From an uncultured Prevotella sp. (GTDB taxonomy: Bacteria > Bacteroidota > Bacteroidia > Bacteroidales > Bacteroidaceae), in contig URSZ01000003.1 of the NCBI GenBank assembly GCA_900550635.1, positions 1-39,527 of the forward strand: a stretch of DNA of 39,527 bases. Reading direction: 5' to 3'. The notes under the pieces are model-generated. The model was not told the DNA's origin. It saw nothing but the letters and a program-made list of their open reading frames with translations, and did not search any database. Each line of letters starts with the position of its first letter. The first letter of the stretch is position 1. Positions 1-8,358 of this stretch are shown piece by piece. A program made the translations under genes and the position numbers.

Positions 1-1266
1 AAAAAGTTTTACCTTGTGTTTCTGGTTGAGGTAGTAGAATATAGAGTCTTCGTTGTCGTATTTCTGGCTGAGCGCCTTGTAATGGTCGGTCTTTTTCGCA
101 AGATCCTCTATGAAATTTGGAATGACGTTATGGTTCTCATCCCGCCACGGGTCTTGGTCGCCCCAATGGTTGCGGAAATTGCGCTGCACGGTGCGCATTT
201 GCTTTACAAGAGCCTCTTCGGCGTATTTTTGCATTTTATAGTTGAGCGTGGAGTATATCTTAAGCCCCGCGCTGTAAAGGTCTATTCCGTTGTCCTTGCA
301 CCACTGTCGCAGGTAATTGGCCACGGCTTCGCGGAAATACAGGGCTTTGCCGTCGTAAACGGTCTCGACTTTATAATTCAGGCCGAGCGGCAGTTTCTTT
401 ATCGAATCGCATTCCTGCTTTGTCAGATGTCCGTGCTTTTGCATATTGTCGAGCACCACGTTGCGCCGCATAATACTGTTTTCCGGGTTTATCCTTGGAT
501 TGTATGTGCTTGTAGCTTTCAACAAACCCACCAGTACAGCCGCCTGTTCGGCCGTAAGGTCTTTGGGCGTGGTATTGAAGTATGTTTTTGCGGCAGTCTT
601 TATTCCGAAAGCGTTTGAACCGAAGTCCACGGTGTTGGCATACATGGTCAGTATCTCTTTCTTTTCGTAGAACATCTCGAGTTCCACGGCCAAAACCCAT
701 TCCTTGCTTTTCATTATAAGTATCTTCACTCCCGGAATCTTACCTAACAATCCGGTGGAGTACTGCGTGCGCACCCGGAACATGTTCTTTACCAACTGTT
801 GCGTTAGTGTTGACGCGCCGCGGGCATGTCCTTTGAGAATGTCTTTAAATGCGGCAAACAATCCCTGGAAATCTATTCCGTGATGACTGTAAAAGCGTTC
901 GTCTTCGGTGTCTATCAGGGCTTTGAAGAACACAGGATTTATTTCCTCGTACTCTACGGGCGTGCGGTTCTCGTTGAAGTATTTGCCTATCAGCACGCTG
1001 TCTTCGCTGTACAGTTCGGAAGCCTCGCTCGTTTCGGGGTGCATAATGCTGCGTATTGTGGGAGATTTTCCGAACAGCCACAGGAAATTCAGGTTTACGG
1101 CAGTAAAATAAAGTATTACGAACACAACAAAAGAGATTATCCCTGCTATGGCTTTATACCACCAGGGTTGCCCTTTAAACCGGTGTACGTACCAATGGCC
1201 GAACCTTTTGAGTATCTGTTTTACTTTAGAGAGCAGCCGTTTTATGTTTTCAATATATTTTTTCAT
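1..1266 (-). CDS. mrcA: Class A penicillin-binding protein (PBP1A-like), 3' end cut off by window
   Basis: Bifunctional peptidoglycan glycosyltransferase/transpeptidase of the inner membrane. The 422 visible residues cover a cytoplasmic basic N-terminus, one membrane segment (about residues 38-60) and a GT51 glycosyltransferase domain. The domain carries the catalytic motif TEDERFYSHHG (Glu121) and the motif GASTLTQQLVKN (150-161). The reading frame is open to base 1, so the transpeptidase domain lies outside the window. The start is the first Met of the frame that leaves the complete anchor (1264-1266). The gene lies 109 bp downstream of miaA on the same strand, with its own candidate promoter at 1363-1370. 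The GT51 assignment is firm; PBP1A rather than another class A paralogue is inferred. Confidence 0.93.
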   Translation of the reverse strand, partial: MKKYIENIKRLLSKVKQILKRFGHWYVHRFKGQPWWYKAIAGIISFVVFVILYFTAVNLNFLWLFGKSPTIRSIMHPETSEASELYSEDSVLIGKYFNENRTPVEYEEINPVFFKALIDTEDERFYSHHGIDFQGLFAAFKDILKGHARGASTLTQQLVKNMFRVRTQYSTGLLGKIPGVKILIMKSKEWVLAVELEMFYEKKEILTMYANTVDFGSNAFGIKTAAKTYFNTTPKDLTAEQAAVLVGLLKATSTYNPRINPENSIMRRNVVLDNMQKHGHLTKQECDSIKKLPLGLNYKVETVYDGKALYFREAVANYLRQWCKDNGIDLYSAGLKIYSTLNYKMQKYAEEALVKQMRTVQRNFRNHWGDQDPWRDENHNVIPNFIEDLAKKTDHYKALSQKYDNEDSIFYYLNQKHKVKLF

Positions 1267-1362
1267 CACAAAGTTTTTATGCGTGATTAGGCGTGATACT
1301 CCATTTGCGGTGTTACGCGGCATACGCCTTACAAGGCGTTCCACAACGTGTTTTCTTTATTG

Positions 1363-1370
1363 CAAATGTA
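1363..1370 (-). promoter_or_regulatory. Candidate -7 box for the PBP gene
   Basis: The minus strand reads TACATTTG, matching the Bacteroidetes -7 consensus TAnnTTTG, 97 bp upstream of the PBP start. No clear -33 TTTG is present. Confidence 0.5.
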
Positions 1371-1375
1371 GCAAA

Positions 1376-2284
1376 TTACGTGTTTTCGGATGTTTCTTGG
1401 TTTATAAATTTTACGATAGAATCGTAGTTGTCGGGGTGAAACCATGTTATTGCTTCATCGCGTTTATGCCATGTTATTTGTTTCTTTGCATATACCCTGG
1501 TATTGCGTTTTATTTTTTCCTTTGCCTCCTCGAGCGTCATTGTGCCGTCGAAGTAGCGGAACAGTTCGTTGTATCCGACTGTATTTAGCGCATTAAGATT
1601 ACGGCGAGCGTACAATTCGCGTGCTTCCTCTACGAGTCCGTCGTCGAACATTTTGTCGACCCTCGCGTTGATTCTTGCGTACAATTCGGGCCTCGGGCGC
1701 GAAAGTCCTATTTTTATTATCTTGAACGGCCGGGTCTTGACACTTTGCGTGCGGAACGAAGAATACGGCTTGCCTGTTGCATAGTATATCTCAAGGGCGT
1801 GCACTATGCGCCTTACGTTTTTCTTGTCGGCCTTTTCGTAATACTCCGGGTCTACTACCCGCAATTCGCTCACGAGTGAGTCGAGCCCTTCATTTTCCAA
1901 CCTTTCGTGCATGAAGTTCCTCGTTGTCTCGTCTATGGTGGGTATGTCGTCTATTCCCTTCGTTATGGCGTCGACGTACATCATGCTGCCGCCCGAGAGT
2001 ATAGCTATGTCGCGTGTGGACAGTATGCCGTTTATGGCTTCCAGTGCGTCCTGTTCATACATTGCTGCATTATAATAGTCCGAGATGGAAAGACTTCCAA
2101 CGAACAGGAACTTTGCCTTGCTTTGTTCTTCTGCCGTGGGAGACGCCGTTCCGATGTTCAACTCCTTGTATATCTGCCGCGAATCGGCATTTACTACCGG
2201 TGTGCTGAAATGTTGCGCCAGGCGTATGCAGATGTCGGTTTTGCCAACTGCCGTTGGGCCTATGATTACAGCAAGGGCTTTCAC
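1376..2284 (-). CDS. miaA: tRNA dimethylallyltransferase MiaA
   Basis: Transfers a dimethylallyl group to N6 of A37 in tRNAs that read codons beginning with U. At 302 residues it has normal family length. It shows the P-loop GPTAVGKT (residues 9-16), the DSRQIY motif that follows it, a GGSMMYVDAI segment in the substrate channel, and the C-terminal KRNTRVYAKKQITWHKRD motif typical of the family. In other Bacteroidales miaA sits next to the lpx cluster; here a PRiA4_ORF3-like gene and a 21-bp repeat array separate it from lpxA. The 412-bp upstream gap holds that array (2500-2562) and nothing else I can identify. Confidence 0.97.
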   Translation of the reverse strand: MKALAVIIGPTAVGKTDICIRLAQHFSTPVVNADSRQIYKELNIGTASPTAEEQSKAKFLFVGSLSISDYYNAAMYEQDALEAINGILSTRDIAILSGGSMMYVDAITKGIDDIPTIDETTRNFMHERLENEGLDSLVSELRVVDPEYYEKADKKNVRRIVHALEIYYATGKPYSSFRTQSVKTRPFKIIKIGLSRPRPELYARINARVDKMFDDGLVEEARELYARRNLNALNTVGYNELFRYFDGTMTLEEAKEKIKRNTRVYAKKQITWHKRDEAITWFHPDNYDSIVKFINQETSENT

Positions 2285-2499
2285 TTTATGCGTTTTATTT
2301 TTGGAATACAGTAATTTGCATTATACTCCGCTGCCGCCAACAGAGATATGTAATAAGATTTGCAGCAGCAATGGTCGGGCGAATCGAAGTTTTTACGTGT
2401 TTTGAAAAACGGGGGAAAAACGGTAAAGTTTCCACGTTTTTCAGCGTTGTCTTGAAGTTTAAGTAACACAGTTTTTTAAAGCCCCCTTTGAGCTGGGAA

Positions 2500-2562
2500 A
2501 AAATATGTCTGACCTATTTCAAAATATGTGCCTTGTATTTTAAAATATGTCAGACATATTTT
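2500..2562. repeat. Array 1: three tandem 21-bp near-palindromic units
   Basis: Units 2500-2520, 2521-2541 and 2542-2562 have cores TGTCTGACC, TGTGCCTTG and TGTCAGACA between A/T arms AAAATA and TATTTT (or TATTTC). The third unit is a perfect palindrome around one base. The array lies in a tandem gap, 215 bp upstream of miaA and 134 bp downstream of the PRiA4_ORF3-like gene. The downstream flank TTTGTCCGTTTC (from about 2589) contains a TGTC-type half-site. Confidence 0.95.
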
Positions 2563-2696
2563 TTGGGGTGTAAATAAGGGCATGTTATATTTGTCCGTTT
2601 CGGAAAAGAAAGTTTTGCAGCTGTTCCAAACAAGCGGTGAACATATTTTTCCCTACTATTAACAAACGCAGCCTTTAACGGTCAGTTTTTCTTTTA

Positions 2697-3242
2697 TCAG
2701 TATGGTATGTTCTCGCTTATGTCGAGGCCTTCATTGTCCAGGTCGTCTTCGTTAAACCCGTCACTGCCGTAAAAATCCTCTCCGCTGTCGGTATCTGCCT
2801 GCTGCACTTTTTTCTGCTTTGCCGGCTCCTGCATAAGCAACTGTTGCGGCGCCTCGCCTATGCTTCGCGAAACAGCGGCCTCTTTCAGGTTGGTCCCGGG
2901 AATAATTTCCTTCAGTTCCATATAAAGTGCGCGTTGCTCGAAGGTGTCGAAGATGAACATCATGCGCTGGTGCTCTTCTTCGATAACATCGCGCAGCCTG
3001 GTGTCTTCCATAACGTACACGTCCTCGTCAGAATAGGAAGTGCCCATATCTTCGCGGGTTACTTCGCTTATTTTCTCCCACTCATCGTTTGTGATATAGA
3101 AACTTGTAATCTGGTCGTCAGAGTAATTGCACGAGGCAAGCACAGCCTTGCACAAGTCGAGGAACGTAGCGTCGGCGTCGATTTTTATTTCCCTTAGGAA
3201 ATTATCGGCCTCATCGCTTACAATAGTAAAACGGTAAATCAT
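2697..3242 (-). CDS. PRiA4_ORF3-like (IS1096 TnpR-like) protein
   Basis: A 181-residue acidic protein resembling the plasmid pRiA4b ORF-3 family. Characteristic features are the N-terminal fold MIYRFTIVSDEADNFLREIK, the central FYITNDEWEKI strand, and the region up to ELKEIIPG. The last 50 residues are low-complexity, Gln- and Asp/Glu-rich, and look disordered. The family is often annotated as an IS1096 passenger protein, but no transposase or inverted repeats lie nearby, and in Bacteroidales it behaves as a chromosomal gene of unknown role. It has its own candidate promoter at 3271-3278, so it need not be read from the lpx operon 65 bp upstream. Confidence 0.75.
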   Translation of the reverse strand: MIYRFTIVSDEADNFLREIKIDADATFLDLCKAVLASCNYSDDQITSFYITNDEWEKISEVTREDMGTSYSDEDVYVMEDTRLRDVIEEEHQRMMFIFDTFEQRALYMELKEIIPGTNLKEAAVSRSIGEAPQQLLMQEPAKQKKVQQADTDSGEDFYGSDGFNEDDLDNEGLDISENIPY

Positions 3243-3270
3243 TTTCGTTTTGTGTTTATTTGTTCTGGAA

Positions 3271-3278
3271 CAAATGTA
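3271..3278 (-). promoter_or_regulatory. Candidate -7 box for the PRiA4_ORF3-like gene
   Basis: The minus strand reads TACATTTG (TAnnTTTG consensus), 28 bp upstream of the start codon, in the 65-bp gap behind lpxA. Confidence 0.55.
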
Positions 3279-3307
3279 GGACGATTATGCAAGCGTATAT
3301 TGCGTAC

Positions 3308-4081
3308 TTATTTTATTATCCCGCGTTTTGCGGTTTCGATAAAATTGATGATGTACACAATTTCCTTTGTCATGGGCAGCTCCCTTTTTATCTGCGCCAG
3401 GCTTTCCTCTCTCAACTGGCCGCTCTGGTAAAGTATGCGGTAAGCATTGTGGATGTTCTCGATTGTTTCGTTCGAGAAGCCGCGCCTGCGCAAACCAACT
3501 ATGTTTATGCCTTGATAAGCGGCCGGTTCGCGTGCCACAAGCACGTAAGGCGGTATGTCCTGACTGAAGCGTGTGCCGCCGCCTATCATTACGTATCCGC
3601 CTACGTGGCAGAACTGGTGCACAAGCACCACGGCACTTATGTTTGCAAAGTCGTCAATGATTACTTCGCCTGCTATCTTGGTAGAGTTGCCTATGATACA
3701 GTTGCTGCCTATCGTTACATCGTGTGCCACGTGGCTATTTTCCATAAGCAGGTTGTCAGACCCTATTATGGTCCTTCCTTTTGCCGCCGTGCCGCGGTTG
3801 ATTGTCACGTTTTCGCGTATCTTGTTGTTATCGCCTATTATTGCGGTTGTTTCTTCTCCCCTGAACTTGAGGTCCTGGGGAATGGCACTTATCACTGCAC
3901 CCGGAAAGAAAATGTTACCGCGCCCTATGCGTGCTCCGCTCAGGACTGTAACATTGTTCATCAATACGTTGTTGTCGCCTATTTCGACGTTTTTGTCAAT
4001 AAAGCAGAAAGCTCCTATTTCACAATCTTTCCCTATTTTTGCTTCGGGGTCGATGTATGCCAGAGGACTTATTTGGCTCAT
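3308..4081 (-). CDS. lpxA: UDP-N-acetylglucosamine acyltransferase LpxA
   Basis: First step of lipid A synthesis: transfers a 3-hydroxyacyl chain from acyl carrier protein to UDP-GlcNAc in the cytoplasm. The 257 residues consist of left-handed beta-helix hexapeptide repeats from the N-terminus (IGKDCEIG, VEIGDNN and others) followed by a helical C-terminus. The segment SHVAHDVTIG contains His120, which aligns with catalytic His125 of E. coli LpxA. The VHQFCHVGG motif is also present. It is the last gene of the operon lpxD-lpxC/fabZ-lpxA, 53 bp behind lpxC/fabZ. Confidence 0.98.
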   Translation of the reverse strand: MSQISPLAYIDPEAKIGKDCEIGAFCFIDKNVEIGDNNVLMNNVTVLSGARIGRGNIFFPGAVISAIPQDLKFRGEETTAIIGDNNKIRENVTINRGTAAKGRTIIGSDNLLMENSHVAHDVTIGSNCIIGNSTKIAGEVIIDDFANISAVVLVHQFCHVGGYVMIGGGTRFSQDIPPYVLVAREPAAYQGINIVGLRRRGFSNETIENIHNAYRILYQSGQLREESLAQIKRELPMTKEIVYIINFIETAKRGIIK

Positions 4082-4134
4082 TTTATTTCAGTTGGAATGT
4101 GCGCAACTTCTCAGAAGTGCGCAACAATGTTAAT

Positions 4135-5520
4135 TTATTTGTTTTTTACGATTTGTGCGGTGAATGTAGCTTCGCAAACTATCTTTTCGCCCACGAACAC
4201 AAAGCCTTTCATCGAGGATATACCGTGGCGCACAGGTGCGAGAAGCTCAACTTTGAACACGAGGGTGTCGCCCGGAACTACTTTCTGACGGAATTTCACG
4301 TCATCGATACGCATGAAGTAGGTGCTCCAGCGTTCCGGCTCGTCAACGCCGCTGAGCACAAGCAGTCCGCCGGCCTGCGCCATGGCTTCAACCTGCAATA
4401 CTCCCGGCATAACGGGTTCTTCGGGGAAGTGTCCCGTAAAGAAAGGCTCGTTCGAGGTTACGTTCTTAACTGCAACTATTGATGTCGGGCCCATTGCCAC
4501 CACTTTGTCCACGAGTTGCATGGGGTAGCGGTGCGGCAAGAGCTGGCGAATGCGGTTTACATCCATCAGCGGTGCTTCGTTGGGGTCGTATGTAGGAGCT
4601 TGCACTTCGTGTGCGCGTATCTCGCGGCGCAGCTGACGTGCAAATTTGTTGTTTATCGTATGTCCGGGGCGTGTTGCTATGATACGTCCTTTTATAGGAC
4701 GGCCTACGAGGGCCATGTCTCCCACAATGTCAAGCAACTTGTGGCGTGCGGGTTCGTTAGTCCAGGTAAGCGGGTGGCTGGAAAGGAATCCGAGTTTCTT
4801 TGCGTCCACACGCTGCACTTTCATTAGGTCGGCCAGCTGGTCGAGGCGTTCCTGCGGCATTTCGTTTTCGTATATAACGATAGCGTTGTCGAGGTCTCCG
4901 CCTTTTATCAGGCCTGCCTTAAGCAGCGGTTCTATCTCGCGGAGGAACACGAAGGTGCGCGCCCCGGCTACTTCTTTCGGGAAGTCGGCCATGTCATTCA
5001 AGGTGGCGAACTGGCTGGAGAACCACTTTGACTGGAACGAAATCATGGCTGTTATGCTGAACTGTTCGTCGGGCAGGATTATTATTGACGAGCCGCTCTC
5101 TTCGTCTTTTACCTCGATTTTCTTTTTGATGATATAAAAGTTCTTTGGCGCATTCTGTTCTTCCAGTCCCACACGTTCTATGTTCTTGACATAAGTTTCG
5201 GCCGAGCCTTCAAGTATAGGGAATTCCGGTCCGTTTACCTGTATGAGGCAGTTGTCGATACCCATGGCGTAGAGTGCGGCCATGGCGTGCTCTATGGTCG
5301 AGCAGCGCGCTTCTCCCTTGGCTACCACGGTGCCGCGTGTCGTTTCGACAACATTTTCCGCGATTACCGGGATTATCGGTTCGCCTTCGAGGTCTATCCT
5401 TTGTATTCTGTATCCCGTGTTTTCGGGTGCGGGATTGAAAGTAACAGTCAGGTTGACACCTGTGTGCAACCCTTTCCCGAAGAGCGAGAAACTGCCTTTC
5501 AGTGTTTGTTGTTTCAGCAT
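4135..5520 (-). CDS. lpxC: Bifunctional LpxC deacetylase / FabZ dehydratase
   Basis: Fusion of UDP-3-O-acyl-GlcNAc deacetylase (residues about 1-300) and (3R)-hydroxyacyl-ACP dehydratase (about 315-461). LpxC zinc ligands are visible as His78 in EHAMAAL and His260/Asp264 in HKLLDIVGD, with the catalytic His287 in RPGHTIN. The FabZ half has LPHRYP, catalytic His364 in FTGHFP and Glu378 in QVEAMAQ, with the usual 14-residue spacing. The fusion is characteristic of Bacteroidetes and Chlorobi and joins lipid A and fatty acid synthesis in one polypeptide. It lies 20 bp downstream of lpxD in the same operon. Confidence 0.98.
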   Translation of the reverse strand: MLKQQTLKGSFSLFGKGLHTGVNLTVTFNPAPENTGYRIQRIDLEGEPIIPVIAENVVETTRGTVVAKGEARCSTIEHAMAALYAMGIDNCLIQVNGPEFPILEGSAETYVKNIERVGLEEQNAPKNFYIIKKKIEVKDEESGSSIIILPDEQFSITAMISFQSKWFSSQFATLNDMADFPKEVAGARTFVFLREIEPLLKAGLIKGGDLDNAIVIYENEMPQERLDQLADLMKVQRVDAKKLGFLSSHPLTWTNEPARHKLLDIVGDMALVGRPIKGRIIATRPGHTINNKFARQLRREIRAHEVQAPTYDPNEAPLMDVNRIRQLLPHRYPMQLVDKVVAMGPTSIVAVKNVTSNEPFFTGHFPEEPVMPGVLQVEAMAQAGGLLVLSGVDEPERWSTYFMRIDDVKFRQKVVPGDTLVFKVELLAPVRHGISSMKGFVFVGEKIVCEATFTAQIVKNK

Positions 5521-5540
5521 GATATGTTAAGTGTGTCTTA

Positions 5541-6587
5541 TTATTGTTCCGTTGTTTTCTTGGTGATTCCGTCGAGCGTGCGTTGCATTTCGTTTATCTG
5601 GCGGAAGATTTCGGGCAGGTTCTTGAACACTGCCGAGGCGCGGGCAAAGCGTTTCGCGTCGATTGCGGGCGAGCCTTGCACCGTTACGTTGCCCTTGCGT
5701 ATGCTGCCTGCTATTCCGGCCTGCGCGCCCGAGTAGGTGCGGTCGCCTATTTCGGCATGGCCGGCTATGCCTACCTGCCCGCCGAACATGCACCACTCGC
5801 CTATCTTTGTAGAGCCGGCCACGCCTACCTGCGCCGACATAACGGTGTTTGCCCCTATGTCGTCGTTGTGCGCTATCTGCACAAGGTTGTCGAGCTTCAC
5901 GCCCTGGCGCACGTAGGTTGAGCCCATGGTGGAGCGGTCTACGCATGTATTTGCGCCTATTTCCACATTGTCCTCTATGGTTACTATGCCTATCTGCGGT
6001 ATTTTCTCATAACCGTTGGCGGTAGGCGCGAACCCGAACCCGTCTGCGCCTATCACGCAGCCGGAATGGAGTATCACGTTAGAGCCTATCACACAATGGT
6101 GGTAAACCGACACATTGGGATATACTATTGTATTGTTGCCTATTTTCGCGCCCTCCTCTATGGTTGAGTTAGGATAAATCTGCGTGTTGTCGCCTATCAC
6201 CACGTTGTCGCCTATGTAGGCAAACGGGCCTATGTAGCAGTCTTTGCCCACGGTAGCGCTCTCGGCTACGTATGCCTGCTTGCTAATGCCGGTGCGGCGC
6301 GGCTTGCTCTGCTCGTACAAGTTGAGAAGGCGGGCCACAGCCTCGCGCGGGTCGGCAAGGCGGATTAGCGTGGCGCTCACGGGTTGCGACGGCTTGAAGT
6401 CGGAGGGCACGAGCACTATGCTTGCCTTTGTTTCATAAAGATAATGCTCATAATGGCTTGAGTATAAAAAAGTGAGCGAACCGGGCTTGCCTTCTTCAAT
6501 TTTTGAAAAGGTAGACACACGTTCGCCAGCGTTGCCGTCGATTTCTCCTCCGAGGTATCCGGCTATTTGTTCGGCTGTAAATTCCAT
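5541..6587 (-). CDS. lpxD: UDP-3-O-acylglucosamine N-acyltransferase LpxD
   Basis: Third step of lipid A synthesis: N-acylates UDP-3-O-acyl-glucosamine. The 348 residues comprise an N-terminal uridine-binding domain (about 1-100), a long left-handed beta-helix of hexapeptide repeats, and a short C-terminal helix. His240 in VQIAHNDDIG matches catalytic His239 of E. coli LpxD, and the DGFGFAP motif is intact. It is the first gene of the lpx operon, with a -7 box at 6640-6647. Confidence 0.98.
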   Translation of the reverse strand: MEFTAEQIAGYLGGEIDGNAGERVSTFSKIEEGKPGSLTFLYSSHYEHYLYETKASIVLVPSDFKPSQPVSATLIRLADPREAVARLLNLYEQSKPRRTGISKQAYVAESATVGKDCYIGPFAYIGDNVVIGDNTQIYPNSTIEEGAKIGNNTIVYPNVSVYHHCVIGSNVILHSGCVIGADGFGFAPTANGYEKIPQIGIVTIEDNVEIGANTCVDRSTMGSTYVRQGVKLDNLVQIAHNDDIGANTVMSAQVGVAGSTKIGEWCMFGGQVGIAGHAEIGDRTYSGAQAGIAGSIRKGNVTVQGSPAIDAKRFARASAVFKNLPEIFRQINEMQRTLDGITKKTTEQ

Positions 6588-6639
6588 TGATTTCAGATAG
6601 GTTTATACGGTTTTGCCGCATAATATATTTAATATGTCG

Positions 6640-6647
6640 CAAAAGTA
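6640..6647 (-). promoter_or_regulatory. Candidate -7 box for the lpx operon
   Basis: The minus strand reads TACTTTTG, matching TAnnTTTG, 52 bp upstream of lpxD. A weak -33-like GTTG lies about 20 bp further up. Confidence 0.55.
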
Positions 6648-6797
6648 CCTATAATTAACGATATACGCAACGCAACTGTATTAAAAATGCTGTAACAACG
6701 GCGTTGGCGGCTGCAAATAGCCATAACACGGCTGTCGTGCCTTACCGGCGGCAATACGGCAACAGCAACAGGCAAATGCCGGAACAGTGCGGGAACA

Positions 6798-6858
6798 AAG
6801 CTATCTGCCAGGCATAAGCACGCAATTTGACGAAGCCTAACGACCGATTTGGGTTAAA
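6798..6858. repeat. Dispersed 61-bp repeat, copy 1
   Basis: Matches 30371-30431 in the same orientation at 59 of 61 positions; it begins AAGCTATCTGCC and ends GATTTGGGTTAAA. It lies in the 691-bp gap between lpxD and the sugar isomerase gene, 104 bp from array 2. The rest of that gap holds the lpx promoter, array 2 and a terminator; bases 6660-6797 show nothing I can identify. Confidence 0.9.
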
Positions 6859-6961
6859 CGGACATCAGACGACGCAAAAACGTGGTGCAAAAAAGGCGTT
6901 CCGGGGCAGGAAAAAATGAAAACTAATTTTCAGGCGGTTATACCCCCTTGGGAGAAAAGAA

Positions 6962-7024
6962 AAAATACAAGGCACATATTTCAAAATATGTCTGACCTAT
7001 TTTAAAATATCTCAGACCTATTTT
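6962..7024. repeat. Array 2: three tandem 21-bp units with conserved flanks
   Basis: Units 6962-6982, 6983-7003 and 7004-7024 have cores CAAGGCACA, TGTCTGACC and TCTCAGACC. The copy extends into flanks shared with array 3 (6903-7044 against 12461-12601). The left flank contains the inverted repeat TGAAAA-CTAA-TTTTCA and ends GAGAAAAGAAA. The right flank reads CGCCCCCTGAAAACCCGTT. It lies in a tandem gap between lpxD and the sugar isomerase gene. Confidence 0.95.
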
Positions 7025-7187
7025 TCGCCCCCTGAAAACCCGTTTGAAAACCGGGGCAAAAACGCGGATAAATTCAGACACGCTTATTCCGAACCACAGG
7101 ATGTAATATTTACCGGTGCGGAATGTGGTTGTTTTTTCCTGTTAGCCGAAGTAAGAAAGCAACAACATAACCTTCTTTAAAAGTTCC

Positions 7188-7215
7188 GGCCGTGGCAACA
7201 TTGATTGCCCCGGCC
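7188..7215 (-). terminator. Probable terminator of the sugar isomerase gene
   Basis: Inverted repeat GGCCG-n-GGCAA, six-base loop, TTGCC-n-CGGCC. On the minus strand it is followed by a short CTTTT run (7179-7183). It ends about 64 bp beyond the stop codon at 7279. Confidence 0.55.
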
Positions 7216-7278
7216 GAAATATCTGCGGCGTATCCTGCCGTGCGGCCTATGGACGCACGCATAATGGATTGCCTTATT

Positions 7279-8211
7279 TTATTTCACGAATTTTGCGTTC
7301 TTAAGATATTGCATACTCTTTTCAGCAGCCTTGAACATTTCTTCCATTATCTGGTCGTTGTTGTATTTGCTGCCGTCGGCATTGGTCTTTTCGCGCAGGC
7401 TCTGAGGTATTTCTATCTCAACGAAGAAATCTTTCATCTTGTTCTTGTAGAACTGTGTGAACACGTCCTCGAAGTTAACCACCGTTCCCTCGCCGATAAC
7501 GAAGTCATCCTTTATGTGTAGCAGCTGTATGCGCTTGGGGTATTTCTTCAGGTATTCCACGGGGTCTTTGCCGCCTTTGGCGCACCAATACACGTCGAGC
7601 TCGAAGCATACGTACTGCGGGTCGGTGTGCTCTACGAGGTATTCCCACATCACGTCGTCGCTGTCTTTCAGTTTCTGGAACTCGTTAGAGTGGTTGTGGT
7701 AGCCGAGTGTCAGTCCGTATTCCTGCGCTATCTTGCCCACTTTGTTGAAGTAGTTGCACATGTCTTGCAGTCCCTGTACGGTGTAGTCAACGCCGTAGCT
7801 CGGGATGACGAAGTACTTGCCACCGCAGGCTTTCTGTATCTTGAACAGTTCGCGCCAGCGGTTCATTATCTCTTCTTCCTTGTTCTTGTCTTCCTGTATG
7901 CTGGAGTGTGTGGACACGATTTTCATGGAGTTTGCGTCGCACAGTTTCTTGAACTCGTCGGCCGGCATGCCGAACACCTTGGGGTCTCCTCCCCACTGCA
8001 CCAGCTCGGCGCTGTTGTACCCCATTGCGGCCAGGCGTTCAATGGACTGCTGCGGGTTTTTGTTCATCGCGTCCATTACGGAATAGAGCTGTATGCCTAT
8101 CTTCTTTTTCTTGGCAGATACGTTTTGTGGAACTGCAACGAGCGCGATTGCTGCCATCACGCATGCAAGTGTTATGAGTGACTTGCGGCACTTTGTTGAA
8201 AACGTTTTCAT
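7279..8211 (-). CDS. Secreted sugar phosphate isomerase/epimerase-like TIM barrel
   Basis: A 310-residue member of the AP-endonuclease-2/xylose-isomerase-like TIM-barrel family. An N-terminal signal peptide is clear: basic start, hydrophobic stretch about residues 12-28, likely cleavage near NVSA. The barrel follows, opening with IGIQLYSVMDAM. Probable metal ligands sit in YHNHSNEF, FELDVYWC, LLHIKDD and FVEIEIPQS, as in related isomerases. Such exported proteins are common near sugar-processing genes in Bacteroidetes, but the substrate cannot be read from sequence. It is 147 bp downstream of the aldose epimerase-like gene, so it may be transcribed separately. Confidence 0.88.
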   Translation of the reverse strand: MKTFSTKCRKSLITLACVMAAIALVAVPQNVSAKKKKIGIQLYSVMDAMNKNPQQSIERLAAMGYNSAELVQWGGDPKVFGMPADEFKKLCDANSMKIVSTHSSIQEDKNKEEEIMNRWRELFKIQKACGGKYFVIPSYGVDYTVQGLQDMCNYFNKVGKIAQEYGLTLGYHNHSNEFQKLKDSDDVMWEYLVEHTDPQYVCFELDVYWCAKGGKDPVEYLKKYPKRIQLLHIKDDFVIGEGTVVNFEDVFTQFYKNKMKDFFVEIEIPQSLREKTNADGSKYNNDQIMEEMFKAAEKSMQYLKNAKFVK

Positions 8212-8262
8212 TGTCTTGATATTTTAGGTTTGTTATGTTGTATTGCTTATTCAGTCATGAGT

Positions 8263-8286
8263 ATCGGCGGACACATGTCCGCCGAT
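8263..8286. other. Perfect GC-rich hairpin between aldose epimerase and isomerase genes
   Basis: ATCGGCGGAC, loop ACAT, GTCCGCCGAT: 10 perfect base pairs. No T-run follows on the minus strand, so it is either a terminator of an unusual kind for the epimerase gene or a hairpin in the leader of the isomerase gene. Confidence 0.75.
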
Positions 8287-8301
8287 GTCACTTTCAGGTT
8301 T

Positions 8302-8309
8302 CAAAATTA
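8302..8309 (-). promoter_or_regulatory. Candidate -7 box for the sugar isomerase gene
   Basis: The minus strand reads TAATTTTG (TAnnTTTG). Transcription from here would give a leader of about 80 nt that includes the hairpin at 8263-8286. Confidence 0.4.
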
Positions 8310-8358
8310 TCGCTTTTTTTAATACTACGGCATATTGGAACGCCGCTTTTTAATTTTC

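Noticed and set aside
16..618. Plus-strand reading frame of 200 codons
   Set aside because: Antisense shadow of the PBP gene.
2697..3242. Insertion sequence, from the usual name of the IS1096 TnpR-like family
   Set aside because: No transposase, terminal repeats or target duplication around the gene.
3260..4288. Plus-strand reading frame of 342 codons
   Set aside because: Antisense shadow of lpxA and the end of lpxC/fabZ; Cys- and Tyr-rich nonsense.
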